From positions 12,716,001-12,780,000 of the forward strand of contig JAPTOF010000010.1 of the NCBI GenBank assembly GCA_028554755.1: a stretch of 64,000 bases of DNA. The letters run 5' to 3'. This DNA is from Cordia subcordata. Taxonomy: Eukaryota > Streptophyta > Magnoliopsida > Boraginales > Cordiaceae. A program made the position numbers and the translations under genes. The notes below the pieces were generated by a model. It had not been told where the DNA came from and did no database searches. It was given only the letters and a program-made list of their open reading frames with translations. Shown piece after piece: positions 23,538-36,394 of this stretch; the first letter of the stretch is position 1, and each line of letters starts with the position of its first letter.

Positions 23538-23549
23538 AAGGTGGAGATT
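23538..23549 (+). other. Polypurine tract
   Basis: AAGGTGGAGATT directly precedes the 3' LTR. The same sequence, on the minus strand, precedes the 3' LTR of the copia element at 46040-51651. Confidence 0.75.
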
Positions 23550-23859
23550 TGTTAATTTGTAGCCTATATTCTTAGGGCCCAAGAAAAATAGATTTTCTTA
23601 ACCTAGTAGATTTTTAAGAAGCTTTTTGTACACTATAAAAATATGACAAACATGACATTGAGTGTGGAATAGGAACCAAAGCTGAAAGTCTAAATGTACT
23701 CACATATTAATATAGTGAATTGTTCTGTGCTGCTTTGACCCAAAAAAAAAAAAATTGTTCTATGTTGCACATAGAGGTAGACTTTTAGCAACAAATCACA
23801 TAAATCTCTCATGTCACTTTTTCACGTATTCTTCGTCTGTGCAATTTTTTTTCTCAAAA
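23550..23859 (+). repeat. 3' LTR of the copia element
   Basis: It begins TGTTAATTTGTAGCC after the purine tract and ends near TTCTCAAAA. Relative to the 5' copy it carries an extra stretch including an A-run near 23745 and several small indels. Confidence 0.7.
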
Positions 23860-24131
23860 TTTTTTTAAATTATTAATTATATAAAAAGTAATAATACTAA
23901 ATTAATATTAAAACCATCACGCGGGTCACAGAATAGTTATATTAAAGGGAGAACCACAATAATAAGAGTTGTTCCCTCTCATAACTAAAGTTAACCAAAA
24001 TCCGTCTCGTGTGTATCATTTGCTACTTTTACATAATCACATGTATAATGTTGCTTTTCACCTTTCAAGACATAATTTCCGCAATAAAAGAATGGTGTTG
24101 TCACGTAAACCGGTTCTATTTATTTATCTTT

Positions 24132-24698
24132 AGGTAAATAGCATCAAATCACCTTGTGGTTAGACATTAATGTACACTTAGTCTTCATAGTTTAAAAATA
24201 AGCACCAAATCCCCCTATTGTTTACAAAAATAAAGCACACACAGTCCATTTGTATGTATGTATATGCGTGTGTAAGTGCTGATATATGTTCTTCAAAAAG
24301 AAAAATGTAAATGTGTAACATGCTAAAAACCAAAATAAAAGACCATATCGCTTTATGATGATGGAGATATACTGTTGAAAAGATTAATTGGTTTTTTTAT
24401 GGCTTACAATGACTAAATATATTCCTTATGCCCTTTTTTTACTTTTATTTTATTTATAATGAGCAAAAAGGGTATTTTAATTATAACATAAATAATTTTT
24501 AGTGATTTGTGATCTTTTATTTGAATACTTGCATGAGTAAAGCGTGTTTAACACCTTTCATTAAATTTGATAAAAAATTTAACAAAAGGGAATAAGGTGT
24601 TCAATTCTTGTATACAAGTTTCTGGTGCTTATCTTTAGACCATAAGGATAAGTGTATATTTATGTCTAACCAAGTGAGAGTATTGTATTATTTACCCT
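24132..24698. mobile_element. Foldback MITE with about 80-bp terminal inverted repeats
   Basis: The left arm starts AGGTAAATAGCATCAAATCA and includes GTGGTTAGACATTAATGTAC. The right arm, read inverted, gives AGGGTAAATAATACAATACT and TTGGTTAGACATAAATATAC. Both arms also contain a (A)ATAAGCACCA block. The interior is AT-rich without a frame. It is a non-autonomous element of unassigned superfamily. Confidence 0.65.
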
Positions 24699-26365
24699 TT
24701 CTTTTTCGCCGAACATGGCCCATTATGTATCTATCTATGTAATTTATTTATTTTTTTCCCGAGTTATTTATCTTTGTATGTGAAATGAATGCAAAAAATT
24801 AGTTTCATAAAAAATTTAAGTAAAAGAATATTGATTTCAACAAGGTAAAAATATAAATTCGAATGTAAGCATTTTAAATTGAACAATCTATTAACAACTT
24901 ATTAATTGGGTTAAGGTTTTTATAATGTAATTACCTTAACCAACAAATCCATTAGTGATTAAATTAAATGAAAAATTACAAGCAAATTTTTCACAAACAA
25001 AATATATGAAATAGTATAACTTTAGCCATATTTCATAAATTAATTTAAAGTACAATTTTTAATATTATTAGCTCTATAAAACTTATAACATCAAATTAAT
25101 CCAAACTACTTGAAAAAAGGTAGGCGGCTCATAAGGAGTCTCATGAGAATTCAGAACAAAATATAAACAGCAGCTTCACGAAACTCCTGGCATAATTATA
25201 TGAAGGGTCGGACATACTTTTTGTTCTACATGGTATGCACCTTAACGTATAATGCTTCCACAAAGAAATCTATAGATTTTTTACCTATCGGACCATAATG
25301 ATTTGTATCTAGTAACGCCAAAGGTCAAATGGCGTATTAACCAAAATCAGAACGTGACAAAGAGTCGAATCCATTGTAAATGCAGAATGGTACACGTAAA
25401 GCAACAAAGTAGCATCAGCACAGCTGTAGTAAGCAATATAAACCACTGAGAGAAAGGAAGTAATGGAGAAAAAGAATGCAGTATTGCTTGTGGTATAAAA
25501 TGATGCATTATAACCCAATATATGTAATCAATTTAGTGAGTCAGAAGATGAGCTTTGGCATAACGATAAAGTTGTCCTGCAGTGACTTACAGGTCAGAGG
25601 TCTGAGTTGTGAAAACAACTTCATACAAAAATACAAGGTAGGGCCGTGCAGCCCCGAAACGAGTCCAACCCTTTTCAACACTCGTCTACAGTAAGAATTT
25701 CATGCACCGGCTTTTACCAAAGAAAGATCTATTTCAAGATTATAGAAGTCCAGACTTGTACTGTCTGCGCCAGAAGATGTATGAATGTGCTAGCAAAATT
25801 AATTAAATGATGAGAAAAACAATAAAGAGAAGTAATGTGTCAAATTGCCACACAAAATTTACCGGCACTTTCTCTTTATCTGGTAATTGACCAAACTGAT
25901 TAACCTAGACAACTATAAACCAACCTCACAAACTTCCACTACTTGCTAATATACAACAATTTTTAAGGGGTTACCAGGCTCAGGACTGTAATGTTGGATT
26001 TTGGTTAACATAATGGCACCGCACACTTCTTGAACATAGAAATAAAGTTGTGTTCCATCAGAAGAAAACAATGAGCATTTCCTAGTCACTATAAGCATAT
26101 ACAGCTTCCATCAACATGTTACAAGGTTCATAAGCATTGATCTCCCCTTCTCAGTTGCATTTTCCAGATGGTCAATTAGCATTCACATCGAATTCATTTG
26201 TGTCATGCACAGGCAGACCAATTCATAATGGTAAGTTGCTCTATTAATTAATAGTACTTGGGCTAGGATTTCCACATCTTTATGGCACAATGATCTGAAA
26301 TGTACTGATAACATCCCTTACCTCAATCACTTAAAAGCACCTTCATAGTTATGGCAGGGTACTAA
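24699..26365. other. Region downstream of the RAP gene
   Basis: It probably contains the 3' UTR of the minus-strand RAP gene next to 26366. I see no other gene; short frames at 25309-25694 carry no recognisable motif. Confidence 0.5.
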
Positions 26366-29300
26366 TCATACACTGCTGGTGCTGTCTTCATATATGTAAT
26401 CGTTGAGAATTCCTCTGAGGAAGTCAAGCTGCTCAAACTCACCCTGAAGCTCTTCCCACTGCAACAGCAAAATTACGTCAGGATTTTTTTGCTCCTAATT
26501 TTCCATGTAAGCTCTTAGAAGAGATGACCCACCTAACTATCTACTATTGTGCTCAAGTGGAGAAATGGTAATTTTAACTATCTAGAGGAAACACATTACC
26601 TTTTCCAATCTTGATATCTCAATGACCAAAGAAGATCTAAGCTGACATAAAACTTTTGTTTGACCAATGTCTTATATACTGTAAGCATACCACACTGCTA
26701 GGTTGAAGGCAGCCAAATTGAAGGTTAACATGACTATAGATGTGCAGCTAGGGTGCTGAATAACAAGTACCAAAATTTGAAATGAAAAAGATGCATGCTC
26801 CAATGCTACTTTGTTTGAACGGGGAAAAAGAATCAAAGAGATAAACCATGGTAGCTGTTCCCCATAAAAAGTTTAGAGGAAAAATTGTTTTTTGTAATAA
26901 AATTTTTAGAGGAAAATATATGTTTTTTTCCCCCCCGCTCTCTCTATATTATCAACTCTTCCACAACTCAAAAGGAATATGTTTTCTTTGATTAGAGATT
27001 TTTACGTTCAAGGAAAAAGACAAAGAGCTAATTTTCTCAAGCAATGCTCTTCCGCTGTTTCCTTTCAGACACAACTGTTTAAAGAGCTAATCTACAAATA
27101 CATTAAAGTGGTCACCAGCTGAAAATGTTGATGAGCGAACAAAGAACTAGACCTATTTCCTAAACACTGATTTTACTTCTATTTGGCAGGAGATAGCACA
27201 GGGAAAGGTGAAAAACAAAACGAGTGGACAGTTTCCACTTCTTTCCAACCTTTGTTTACCACTGTCCTCAGGAACCTGAAAAGAATATGCCGATTGTGAT
27301 TGTTGACCCTCTTCCACGACCAGGAAAGAAAAAGTGAAAAGGAAAACAGAAGACCCAGAAGAGGATGGAGAATGGGAGAAAAAAACCAATTTATATTTCC
27401 TTCTTGCAAGAGTAGATGACCTCTCTAACGAAGTTTTTTGCTAAATCAGCAGGTACATCCTTCATCCCAAGAACTCAAAATACGTCCAGCATACCGATCT
27501 CAGTGAGTGTATAATCTCCTTGCAAAAACATCTCCAGTAGGATGCTAACTGTCAATTACATATAAGCCAAACCAAACCAAAGACTCTTTCTAAACTTCCT
27601 ACCTCTCCTAATTTTAAAATTTATGTCAAGCCCAACTTGCAAAAGAACCTCAATGAAGTTATTTGAATGTAAAAACAAATTACATAAATGTGGCCTCAAG
27701 TTCTGTGAATGAAAAAATAAATTACATAAAAGGAACCTGCTATATCTTACGTGTCTCTTTGGTTTCCAATTTCTATGCAAGAGTCATAGCTTCACAACTG
27801 TAACAGTTAGGCTTATGCCATGAGCGAATCTTTCCACTTTGTTTATTAGGTTTTATTGGAAGTAACAATGTATCTCGGGGACAGTCTACGAACATTCTTT
27901 GAGTAACATTCCAGACCCTAGCATTGAAGTACTTGAATATGGCCTAGTTTAGTGTATCCCAGTCCCACGCTAATAAGCATTTCCAATATATTCTAGAAAC
28001 GAGCATTCTGTTTCTCTACAACTTGAACCATGCATCCATTTTCCTAGCTTTATTGCCCTATCCAGTAGCCCCATGGTCCTAGTTGGATGATTGATATAAG
28101 ATCATGAGAACAGGAATCATTGAATGCCTGTTCGAGTCAATAAAAGAGTAGAACCTAAACCCAAGCAGATTCCTTAAACAAATCGTCCAACCCACCCCTG
28201 TAATGATTCGAGGTGCATCAACAGGTTGAATGGATATGGAAAACAATGATGAAACACTTCACATTTATATCCTTGGAAGAAGCAATAGACTCACCTTGAT
28301 GATTAAGCAAATTCATAACTAAATGATACTAGAACCACGTGATAAGCTAGACACTGGCTTGTTTCTGGTCATATTAGCTTATTCGAAGGAAAAAAAAGAC
28401 ATTTATATGCCATTATAGTCAGCAAGCTTCCTGGTAAACTATGGAACACATGGTCAATGGTCAGTACAACAAACATCATACACACAAAAGCATATTCATC
28501 AAGACAGTATGCTCTAACTTCTATTCAGTTTCCAAAAGTTCCAACCCAGATTATTCTTTCATTTCTTCCTTTCCCACAAATTAGAAGCAAATGTTTATTG
28601 AAGGGTTTTTCTGGAGCGCCACGTTTCATTTTGTTGACTTGGTCTATAGGGAAGGCTAATCACTAAGTACATAACGGATGTAATTTAGCAGCTAATATGC
28701 CACAAATGTTTTTTATGATGAATTAGAAATGAATTAGAAAGCGGCAAACAAAAGGAGACAAAACTTGAGCAAAACATTTCAATTTTACAGACATACGCAA
28801 TTGATTTCGCCCATCCTATGAGAATGGTTTTTTGTTAGGCACTCATACTATACTTGTAGGCCAGCAACAATAATACCTATATTTTTGTGTATTCTGTACC
28901 TCAAAACTAATTATCGTTTCAAAAACTATCTTACTTCTATGAACCAAGTGATATTCAACATTCAGCAACAAGACATATTGTTTCCTGCTTAATAGATTAT
29001 AAATGGAAACCCAACTAACTAAGCGGGCAACTCAATTTCAGTGCAGAAGGTGTTTGATTCAAATATATAGTTGTGATTTGGGAAAAATTAAGTTCTTTTG
29101 TCCTTCAGAGTTAAGCCCATCCCGCATGAATCCTTACTTATAGCTCACAGAGCTTCCAACAGACACTATCTTCTGAAGACAAGAATGCAAAAGAAGATGT
29201 TGAACCAGGTAAGATGCAGGAAAAGAAGGTCCGAAAACTTACATCTGGGTGAGACACAGAAACAAGCTTCCAACCAGCAGCTGAAATGAAGCGGCGTTTT

Positions 29301-31290
29301 AGCATCGTATGACCCAATGGAACCCCTGTGATGAAGGGTAAGAATATTAGCCCAAGGCAAGAAAGCAAATGAATAACAGTAGGAAGTTTGGGGAGGACAA
29401 GTTATCAGGATATCCACCAGTATTTCTTGAGAAATGGGTGGGTCCATCAATCTCAAGAGCAACTTTTCGATCAACTACAACGGCATCCAGTGTGTATCCA
29501 TTCACCTCATATTCTCTGACCCAGTCAAGGCCCGTGCTAACAAGAAGACGACCCACCTCCTTCTGGAAGGAGGAAATGAGTTTCTGGTTAAATCTCTTTG
29601 TTTTTCCTGCTCGAGCAATTTTCTCCTCCAGATTGCCCTCTAGGGACAATTGAGGATGTTGAAACTCTACCTTCAGGCATTGATTCACAATATGAACCTG
29701 CGAAGCAAACATGATATCTTCCCTATACTGCTCAGAAATTTGTTGCTTCTCAAAATGGCTAAGAGTTTTCCAAACATGGGAAAAGAAAATCCGGTCAAGT
29801 TGACCAAGAACAGCAAACGACCATGAAATATTCCCAAGTTGATCCCTGTTGAAACTCAGCATTGGAGAGCTCAAAAGTCCTTCCTTCTGAGCCTCCTCAG
29901 AACTCTCTGATTCTTTTCTTTCATAGAAACTGGAAGCATGTTCAGCAGGGCAACATTTAAATTGGTCAACATTGTTAAAAACATTATCAAGAGAATCCAG
30001 CAACTGGTCAGCAGGTTCAAAGAGAGAGGCAAACGCCCACAAAACTTGAGCAATCTCCTGTGGCTGGAAAGTATGAATTATTTCCGAGGCCCTTCTTGAT
30101 AACGCTGCAAAAAGTTCTGGAGCAGAGTGATGCATAGAGGCAAATGCACCTGCTACATTAGCAACATTTTGTGAATTGAACTCATCAACCTTGGTCAATG
30201 CAACCTCTGCCACTCTATCCATTTCCGAGACATAAAGAAGCTCACCGCCAATCTTTGACAATGCCCAAGCAATATTTGAAACACCCTGGGGTGAGCACTC
30301 AGGCAGGGCGGTCATCGCAATCCCCACAAGCATAAACATCTCCTTCTGACGGGCAAATGCCAACCTCCGAGAGGTTGTCATTGAAACCTTCTCCATATTC
30401 TTACCAATCCTATGCAATGCAGTGGCAATATTCAAAGGCGAAAGAGGCGAAGGACTAAGCCCTTTAGCAACCGCCATTATTGTCTCTGCAGCAACCTCCA
30501 ACACTTCTTCAGCAGTCTGCGCATCAACAAGTTCCTTATTCAAGTTAATTTCTCTCCTTCGGTCAGATGGCCCTGAGAACTCAGAAAGCCTCTGAACAAA
30601 TGTCTCCATTGTCTTCTGCTTTTTCTCTAAAAACATACCATCTGCAAACATACTCACGGTCCTTTCAAGCTGACTAGTATTATCCACATTATCAATATCC
30701 CCCCATTCAAAATTTTCCTCATCAGTGTCAAAATCCAAATCATCACCATCCATTCCCTTCTTGCTCACGTTCTCAACATTGGATTTCTTCTTGCTCTTCT
30801 TTTTCTTCTTCTTATTACCACTAACCATACTTTCCATTACCCGCGTCAAGCCTCTCAATTCAATAGACTTAAGGGCAACCTTCCTAGCCCTCACACACCA
30901 ATCCATATTATCATCAGTATCTTGTATCAACCTAGACTTTTGTTCCTTTTTCCTCTTTTTCGGTGGCAGATACCCAAAAGGGTCAATTTCTCCAAGAAAC
31001 TCTGCCTCCCAACCATTATTGAACTTATTTTCTTCATTATCCTCATCTTCATGATCACTATAACCCATAGTTTTAAATCCAACAGAACCATTGTAATCAT
31101 TTTTACCAGAATTCAAGCAACAATGCTTCTTGAAATGCAAACCCAATTCAGAGAAAGACTCAATTTTCGGTTTTGTTACTGGAAAACTTGTTGGAATTTG
31201 TCTCTTTGTGGCATTGTAAAGCAAGAAATTATTCACTAAACAAGAAGGTCTCTGAAAATTGGGGAGTGTTTTCAAGAATGATGCTTCCAT
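26366..31290 (-). CDS. RAP: RAP-domain/octotricopeptide-repeat protein, chloroplast (three exons)
   Basis: Reading right to left, exon 1 is 31290-29418, exon 2 is 29325-29243 and exon 3 is 26458-26366; the joined frame is 682 codons plus stop. Junctions are GT-AG (donor G|GTGGAT, acceptor CACAG|GGG; donor GAT|GTAAGT, acceptor TTGCAG|TGG) and keep frame. The first 60-70 residues look like a chloroplast transit peptide. An acidic region with a lysine run (around 155-170) follows. The middle has repeats of the '[10 protein letters not shown]', '[11 protein letters not shown]', '[10 protein letters not shown]' type (octotricopeptide-like RNA-binding helices). The C-terminus is the RAP domain: [20 protein letters not shown], then [19 protein letters not shown], then [15 protein letters not shown]. 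Arabidopsis RAP (At2g31890) is of similar length, is needed for chloroplast 16S rRNA maturation and affects disease resistance. The start is the first ATG and gives the expected family N-terminus. Confidence 0.9.
26459..29242 (-). other. Long last intron of the RAP gene (2.78 kb)
   Basis: It is bounded by GTAAGT at the donor and TTGCAG at the acceptor on the minus strand. The interior holds no recognisable gene or complete transposon; the short frames inside are chance. Confidence 0.8.
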
Positions 31291-31797
31291 GTTTTTGTTC
31301 CTTTTTCTTTCCCCTTTTCAAATACTAGCTAGTATTCTTGATTTTATGCATAACAACACTATTGAAGAAAAGCAATACAAGTGAAGTGAGAACTGGAACA
31401 AAGACTTTTTCAAGAATTTGCTCTCCTGAAACTTACTTTTTATTATATGGCTTCACTAATGTGTTACAGTGGAGTGAGCTATACAAGTAAAAAGCTTTAA
31501 GTAGAGAGAAGGGTTGAAAGAGATTAGAAGCTGAACCTGGTGGCTTTTTTTGGTGCTTATCGTCAGCAAATGACGGATGATAAGGCCAAAAAGTGAACTT
31601 TGTTCATCCACCTTCACAGGGCTTTGGACCATTCTGGGAGATGAAAACGACTGCCCAATTCATATTTTCTTCCGGCCAAAAGTGCAGGGCCAAGCCCAAG
31701 TCAAAGTCATCCCGGCTTGGAAAGACATTCGAGATGTTGTCCTGTTTTGGAGAATTTATTATACATCTATTTATATTATTATGTAAAATTTTAGGCT
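31291..31797. other. Upstream region of the RAP gene
   Basis: This is the presumed 5' UTR and promoter of the minus-strand RAP gene. No unambiguous TATA box or regulatory motif was fixed. Confidence 0.4.
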
Positions 31798-32095
31798 TTA
31801 TTTTTTTAATAGTCTCTAAACTATTGATTTTGTTACATTTTCGCCTCTTGACTTTCAAAATAAACATTTAAATCCATAGACTTTGATAAATGTGGTCTTT
31901 GTTTCTATAGGATAATGCTACCGGTCTATCAATTCATGTATCTTGTGTGTGTTTGACGTCGAACATGTAACGGGAATTACTTGCCGAATTAAAGGTGTCG
32001 CACTTGTCAAAGTCTAAGAATTAAAACGTTCATTTTGAATGTCAAGGACTAAAATACGATAAAGTCAATAATTCAAGGGCTATTAGGGGAACAAA
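31798..32095. mobile_element. Foldback MITE with about 95-bp inverted ends
   Basis: The left arm holds TAATAGTCTCTAAACTATTG, GACTTTCAAAATAAAC and TAGACTTTGATAAATG. The right arm read inverted holds TAATAGCCCTTGAATTATTG, GACATTCAAAATGAAC and TAGACTTTGACAAGTG. The loop is about 110 bp and there is no coding capacity. It sits about 500 bp upstream of the RAP start codon. Confidence 0.65.
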
Positions 32096-32591
32096 CCCAA
32101 AATTTTATATTGATCAACTTGTAAGGTCTTCTATGTTAACTTTTCGCATATTATACCATGCTCCTGCAGTATTGTGCTTTTGCGAAGCATTGTGTACCTT
32201 TCTTTAAAAAAGAAGAAAAACAGATCAGATCATCATCGTCTTTCTCATTCTCACACACAACATAGTCACACACATAAACACACAGATGCACACATACAAA
32301 CCTGCACTCATGCGCACAGATCAGACCTTGGATGTAAAGAGGTGCAAAGAAGTTTCTGATGTTATTTACTGTATTTTTTTATTTTTTGATTATTTTCTCA
32401 AACTTGTAATTGTTGAAAGTTATTCTAAAGAATAAATGTATACAAGATTTATTGCATATATTATGCTTTTGATATAACTTTGGGAATATAAAGCTGCTTG
32501 AGATTTTTTTGATCTTGAAGCAAATATGTTAAGTGGTGAACTAATAAATTAATGTATTTGTTCGTAATTTTTATACTCTTTGTTCATTACT
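32096..32591. other. AT-rich spacer with a CA-rich run
   Basis: A degenerate CACACA/CACATA stretch lies at about 32245-32325. Nothing else was recognised. Confidence 0.5.
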
Positions 32592-32794
32592 TTAGCGGTG
32601 AACAAGTGAACATATATATATATATATATATATATTTGTGTTTATGTGTGAGAGAGTGATAAACAATTGTCTATAGAATGGTGAACAAATAAATGTGGAG
32701 TGATGACTAAATATATGTGGAGTGGTGAACAAGTAAACATATTTGTATTTGTATGTGTGTGTAAAAGTGGTGAATAAATATATGTGGAGTAGTG

Positions 32795-32832
<38 letters not shown>

Positions 32833-33075
32833 TTGTGAACAAATGTGTGTGAAGTGGTGAACAAATAGAAGTGTTTGTACTTGTATGTGTTTGTGTGTAA
32901 GAGTAGTGAATAAATACATATGGGGTAGTAAACAAATATTTGATGTGTATAAGAAAGCCAGTAAACAAATAGTTGTAAGGTAGTGAACAAATAGTTAGTG
33001 AATAAATAGTTGTGATGTAGTGAACAAATATTTAATGTGAATAAATAGTTATGGAGTAGTGAACAAATATTTATT
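32592..33075. repeat. Degenerate minisatellite (GTGAACAAATA units) with (TA)n expansions
   Basis: About twenty imperfect copies of a unit of roughly 20-24 bp are strung over 480 bp; the typical form is GTGGAGTAGTGAACAAATAT. Two (TA)n tracts (about 32611-32634 and 32799-32827) have expanded within units. The translated repeats give meaningless open frames on the minus strand, which should not be called genes. Confidence 0.85.
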
Positions 33076-34074
33076 ATGCGCGAAAAGTAGCGCGTATTGT
33101 TCACGCACAGTAGGCACATAGTGCCTTTTGTAGGTGCATGTTATAAGGGACCACGATATAAGGCCCCGTTAACTTTTTTGTCCTTAACATGATAAGACGA
33201 TGATAAGATGTTAGGTTGTGTATATCTAATAGAAGCCCAATGCTGTAAATATTTAAACTAAACAATCTCATTTTTGGGACATAACAAAATATAAAGTACA
33301 CTAACAAATTTGATCTTACTTTAAGAAAAAAAAAATAAAACATAAATAAAACATCAAAAACCTAAATTTTAAAAAATAAAAACTTTTTATAAAAACAGAA
33401 TTTCAAAATCTTATTATTCCTTGCTAAGCACTGGGCACAGAAACACTAGTTATTTTTTATATATTAAAGTTATTCAATTTCAACTAATTTTAGAGTACGG
33501 ACATGATTTTCTAATTTATCATTAGCTCATGTATGAATATTAATAACTACTAGCATCACCAAATCCTGTGCTTCGCATGAGTTTTTTTTTTTTTTCAATT
33601 TAGTAATTTTCCTTTATAGTAGCTCAAAAAAAAAAGTTAAATCTAACTAAATATGTACAAATATAGTCCAAGATTAAAAAATTGTCTTATTTTCTAAGTA
33701 AATATATCCTATTAACCCAACTATGAATACATGCCAGTATAGATCACATATCATAGTTTAGGTATATATCACATATCATAATTTAATTATTGCAATGAGT
33801 CTTTCAAAAGGTTGAAACTAATAATTCCTGTGATTTCAAAAGATAATAACAGTCAGTTTTAACACAACATTTGAGATGCAGATTTTAGTAACTTTTCAAA
33901 AATTGGACATATTAAAATTTCAAAAAATATAAACTTTTTCAGCTTCCTTGGGAACTCATACAGAGATATATAGATTTAGCATTAAGGGTTAAACACTTTG
34001 AAATCATACTATGAATTCTCAATACCAGATGTATTGTTTACAATCAGATTAAGGTACATATACATCTTGCTCAG
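33076..34074. other. AT-rich spacer
   Basis: No gene or complete element was recognised. A short duplicated motif (ATCACATATCATA, at about 33742 and 33768) is the only structure noted. Confidence 0.45.
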
Positions 34075-34925
34075 TGTCACGCCCTTAAAACTTAAAGCTC
34101 GAAACGTGGCATGCCGTGGACCAAGAGCAGTGAATCTCTCGAACCACAAGGCTACTAAAAACTTAAAAAAAAATCAAACAGAGCACTAACTACCATAAAT
34201 TATTTAAATAAAAACTATGAGCTCCAACATGTAGCAAGAAAACTCTAAATAACTATTGCAAGTCTTTGCCAAATCGGCACACCTAACATAAACCAAACTG
34301 TTAACAAAGCAGTGTCTCATCACTAGAATTTATTTCTCAAAATATTAAAAAAGATAAGGTCATTCCTTATCGTTAGCATGCGCCTCTTTACTCGTGATCA
34401 TCTATAAGAACATAAGTACATAAGAGTGTGCAAATCAAATGCTCAGTAAATAATGGTCTTTCCCCCAAGATAGAACAAATGTGAATATCAGAATAATAGG
34501 AAAGTTGAAACAAGAAAGCATGTTCTCAGAAAGACATTAAGAAAATCTAGGAGCGTGCAGAATTAAAATTCATGTTAAACATAACAAGAATTAACTCGTA
34601 AAAGAAAGTATATTAAATATCATGTAATATGAGTTGTGACCATGCTGTAGCGATTTAATCATAATAAAATCATAGTGGGGATACAAGACCCTCATATCTC
34701 AGTCAAGAATCAATCGTAATCAAAAGATGGGTATAAGGCTCCCACTAGCACACATGATATGGGTACAAGGCCTCCACAAGCACATGCATGATAGGGGAAT
34801 ATACCCAACAAGCTCAAGCAAACATGAAATAGGATCCCACGATTTTATAATAAGGCGAGCATGCACCAATCAAGTTATGTCATATCAAGTCATATCATGT
34901 CATGTTAAAATGCTATATCATAGCA
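34075..34925 (-). repeat. 3' LTR of the Ty3 element, truncated
   Basis: It aligns over all 851 bases with 38346-39196. The remaining 371 bases of the full LTR (39197-39567) are missing here. It begins TGTCACGCCCTTAAAAC on the plus strand. Confidence 0.85.
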
Positions 34926-36394
34926 TCAGGTACCTTGTTTGCTTTTCTCGGATGGTAATGAATGGTAAAATCATAATCTTTTAAAAACTCTAGCCATCGT
35001 CATTGCCTAAGATTCAATTCTTTTTCAGTGAAAGATACTTGAGACTTTGATGGTCAGTGTAGATCTCACATGATACGCCATACAAATAGCGCCTCAAAAT
35101 CTTGAGAGCAAATGCCACTACTGCTAATTCCAAGTCATGGGTAGGATAATTCTTCTCATGATCTTTCAGCTGCCTCGATGCATATGCAATCACTTTGCCA
35201 TGCTGCATTAATATACAACCCAAGCCAATTCGAGATGCATTACTATAAATTGTGAAACCTTCGGTTGCATCAGGGATAGTCAATACTGGAGTTGTCACTA
35301 ACTGTCGTTTCAACTCTTGGAAGCTCTTCTCACATTTATCAGTCCATTCAAACTTAACTCCTTTCCTTATCAACCGGGTAAGAGGTGTAGCAATGTAGGA
35401 GAAATGCTTTACGAACTTACAATAGTGACCTGTCATCCCCAAGAAGCTATGTATGTTGGTAACTATAGTGGACTTAAGCCTACTCATCACGGCTTCCACT
35501 TTTTGAGGGTCTACCAATATACTGCTCGTAGAGATCACATGCCCCAGAAATGCTACTTCTGATAGCCAAAATTCATACTTCTTGAATTTGGCATAAAGTT
35601 GTTTCGTTCTCAAAGTCTGCAATACGAGCTTTAGATGTTGCTTGTGATCAGATAAGTTTCTCGAATAAACTAATATGTCATCAATGAAAACCACAACAAA
35701 TTGGTCCAAAAACAGCTTGAATACCCGATTCTTGAGACCCATGAAAGCTGCTAGTGCATTAGTCAACCCAAAAGGAATCACCACATACTCATAATGCCTA
35801 TATCTAGTCCTGAATGCAATCTTTGGCATATCTTTGGCCTTAATCCTTAGTTGATGATAGCCTGACCTTAACTCAATTTTGGAGAAGACTTGAGCTCCCT
35901 GCTGCTGATCAAACAAATCATCAATTCTTGGAGTGCGTGTTTGTTCTTCACAGTGATTTATTTAGCTCTCAGTAGTCGACACATAATCACATAGTCCTAT
36001 CTTTTTTCTTGACAAATAGAACAGGAGTACCCCACGAAGAAACACTCAGTTGGATTTGACCTTTATCTAGAAATTCTTGTAGTTGCACTTTCAATTCCTT
36101 TAAATCAGCTGGGGCCATATGGTATGGAGCTTTAGAGATTAATGTAGACCCAGGAAGAAGCTCAATTCCAAATTCTACCTCTCGATTCGGAAGAAGTCTC
36201 GAAATTTCCTCAGGGAAGATATCGGGAAACTCTTGCACAATGAAGATATCTGCAATCGTCTTCTCTATTGCTTTTGATTTCAGTATGCAAGCCAAGAACC
36301 CTTTACAACCTTTTGCCAACAGTTTTCGAGCCTTCATCATTAATATGATGCATGGGGTAGAGAATTTCCTTCCCTCAAAGATGATCAGGCTCAT
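34926..36394 (-). pseudogene. Reverse transcriptase and RNase H of the Ty3 element
   Basis: Frame 36394-35987 holds the linker and start of the polymerase (HMAPADLKELKVQLQEFLDK, GTPVLFVKKKD). After a frameshift, 35916-35014 holds [20 protein letters not shown], the PFGLTNA block, and [12 protein letters not shown] with its two aspartates. RNase H follows ([16 protein letters not shown], where the usual first D of 'Y.DAS' is N; then [12 protein letters not shown]). After a stop the tail can still be read to KANKVPD at 34926, where it meets the LTR interior. Integrase is absent. Confidence 0.8.

Larger units (their letters stand above)
18378..23859 (+). mobile_element. Ty1/copia element whose centre was replaced by Athila sequence
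   Basis: LTRs at 18378-18635 and 23550-23859 are related. The left LTR is followed after two bases by TGGTATCTAGAGC (18638-18650), close to the initiator-Met primer site. The right one is preceded by the purine tract AAGGTGGAGATT (23538-23549). Between them, copia sequence is present only at 18651-18882 and at 22569-23537 (reverse transcriptase C-terminal part and RNase H, heavily mutated). The part from gag to the catalytic box is missing, and 18883-22568 is the 3' part of a minus-strand Athila-type element. Flanking target duplications could not be established because both flanks are T-runs. Confidence 0.75.

Noticed and set aside
27153..28666. Short frames within 27.1-28.7 kb
   Set aside because: They fall in the last intron of the RAP gene and show no domain or conserved pattern.
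32592..33119. 175-codon minus-strand frame rich in LFTTPH-like repeats
   Set aside because: It is the translation of the minisatellite, with several frames equally open.
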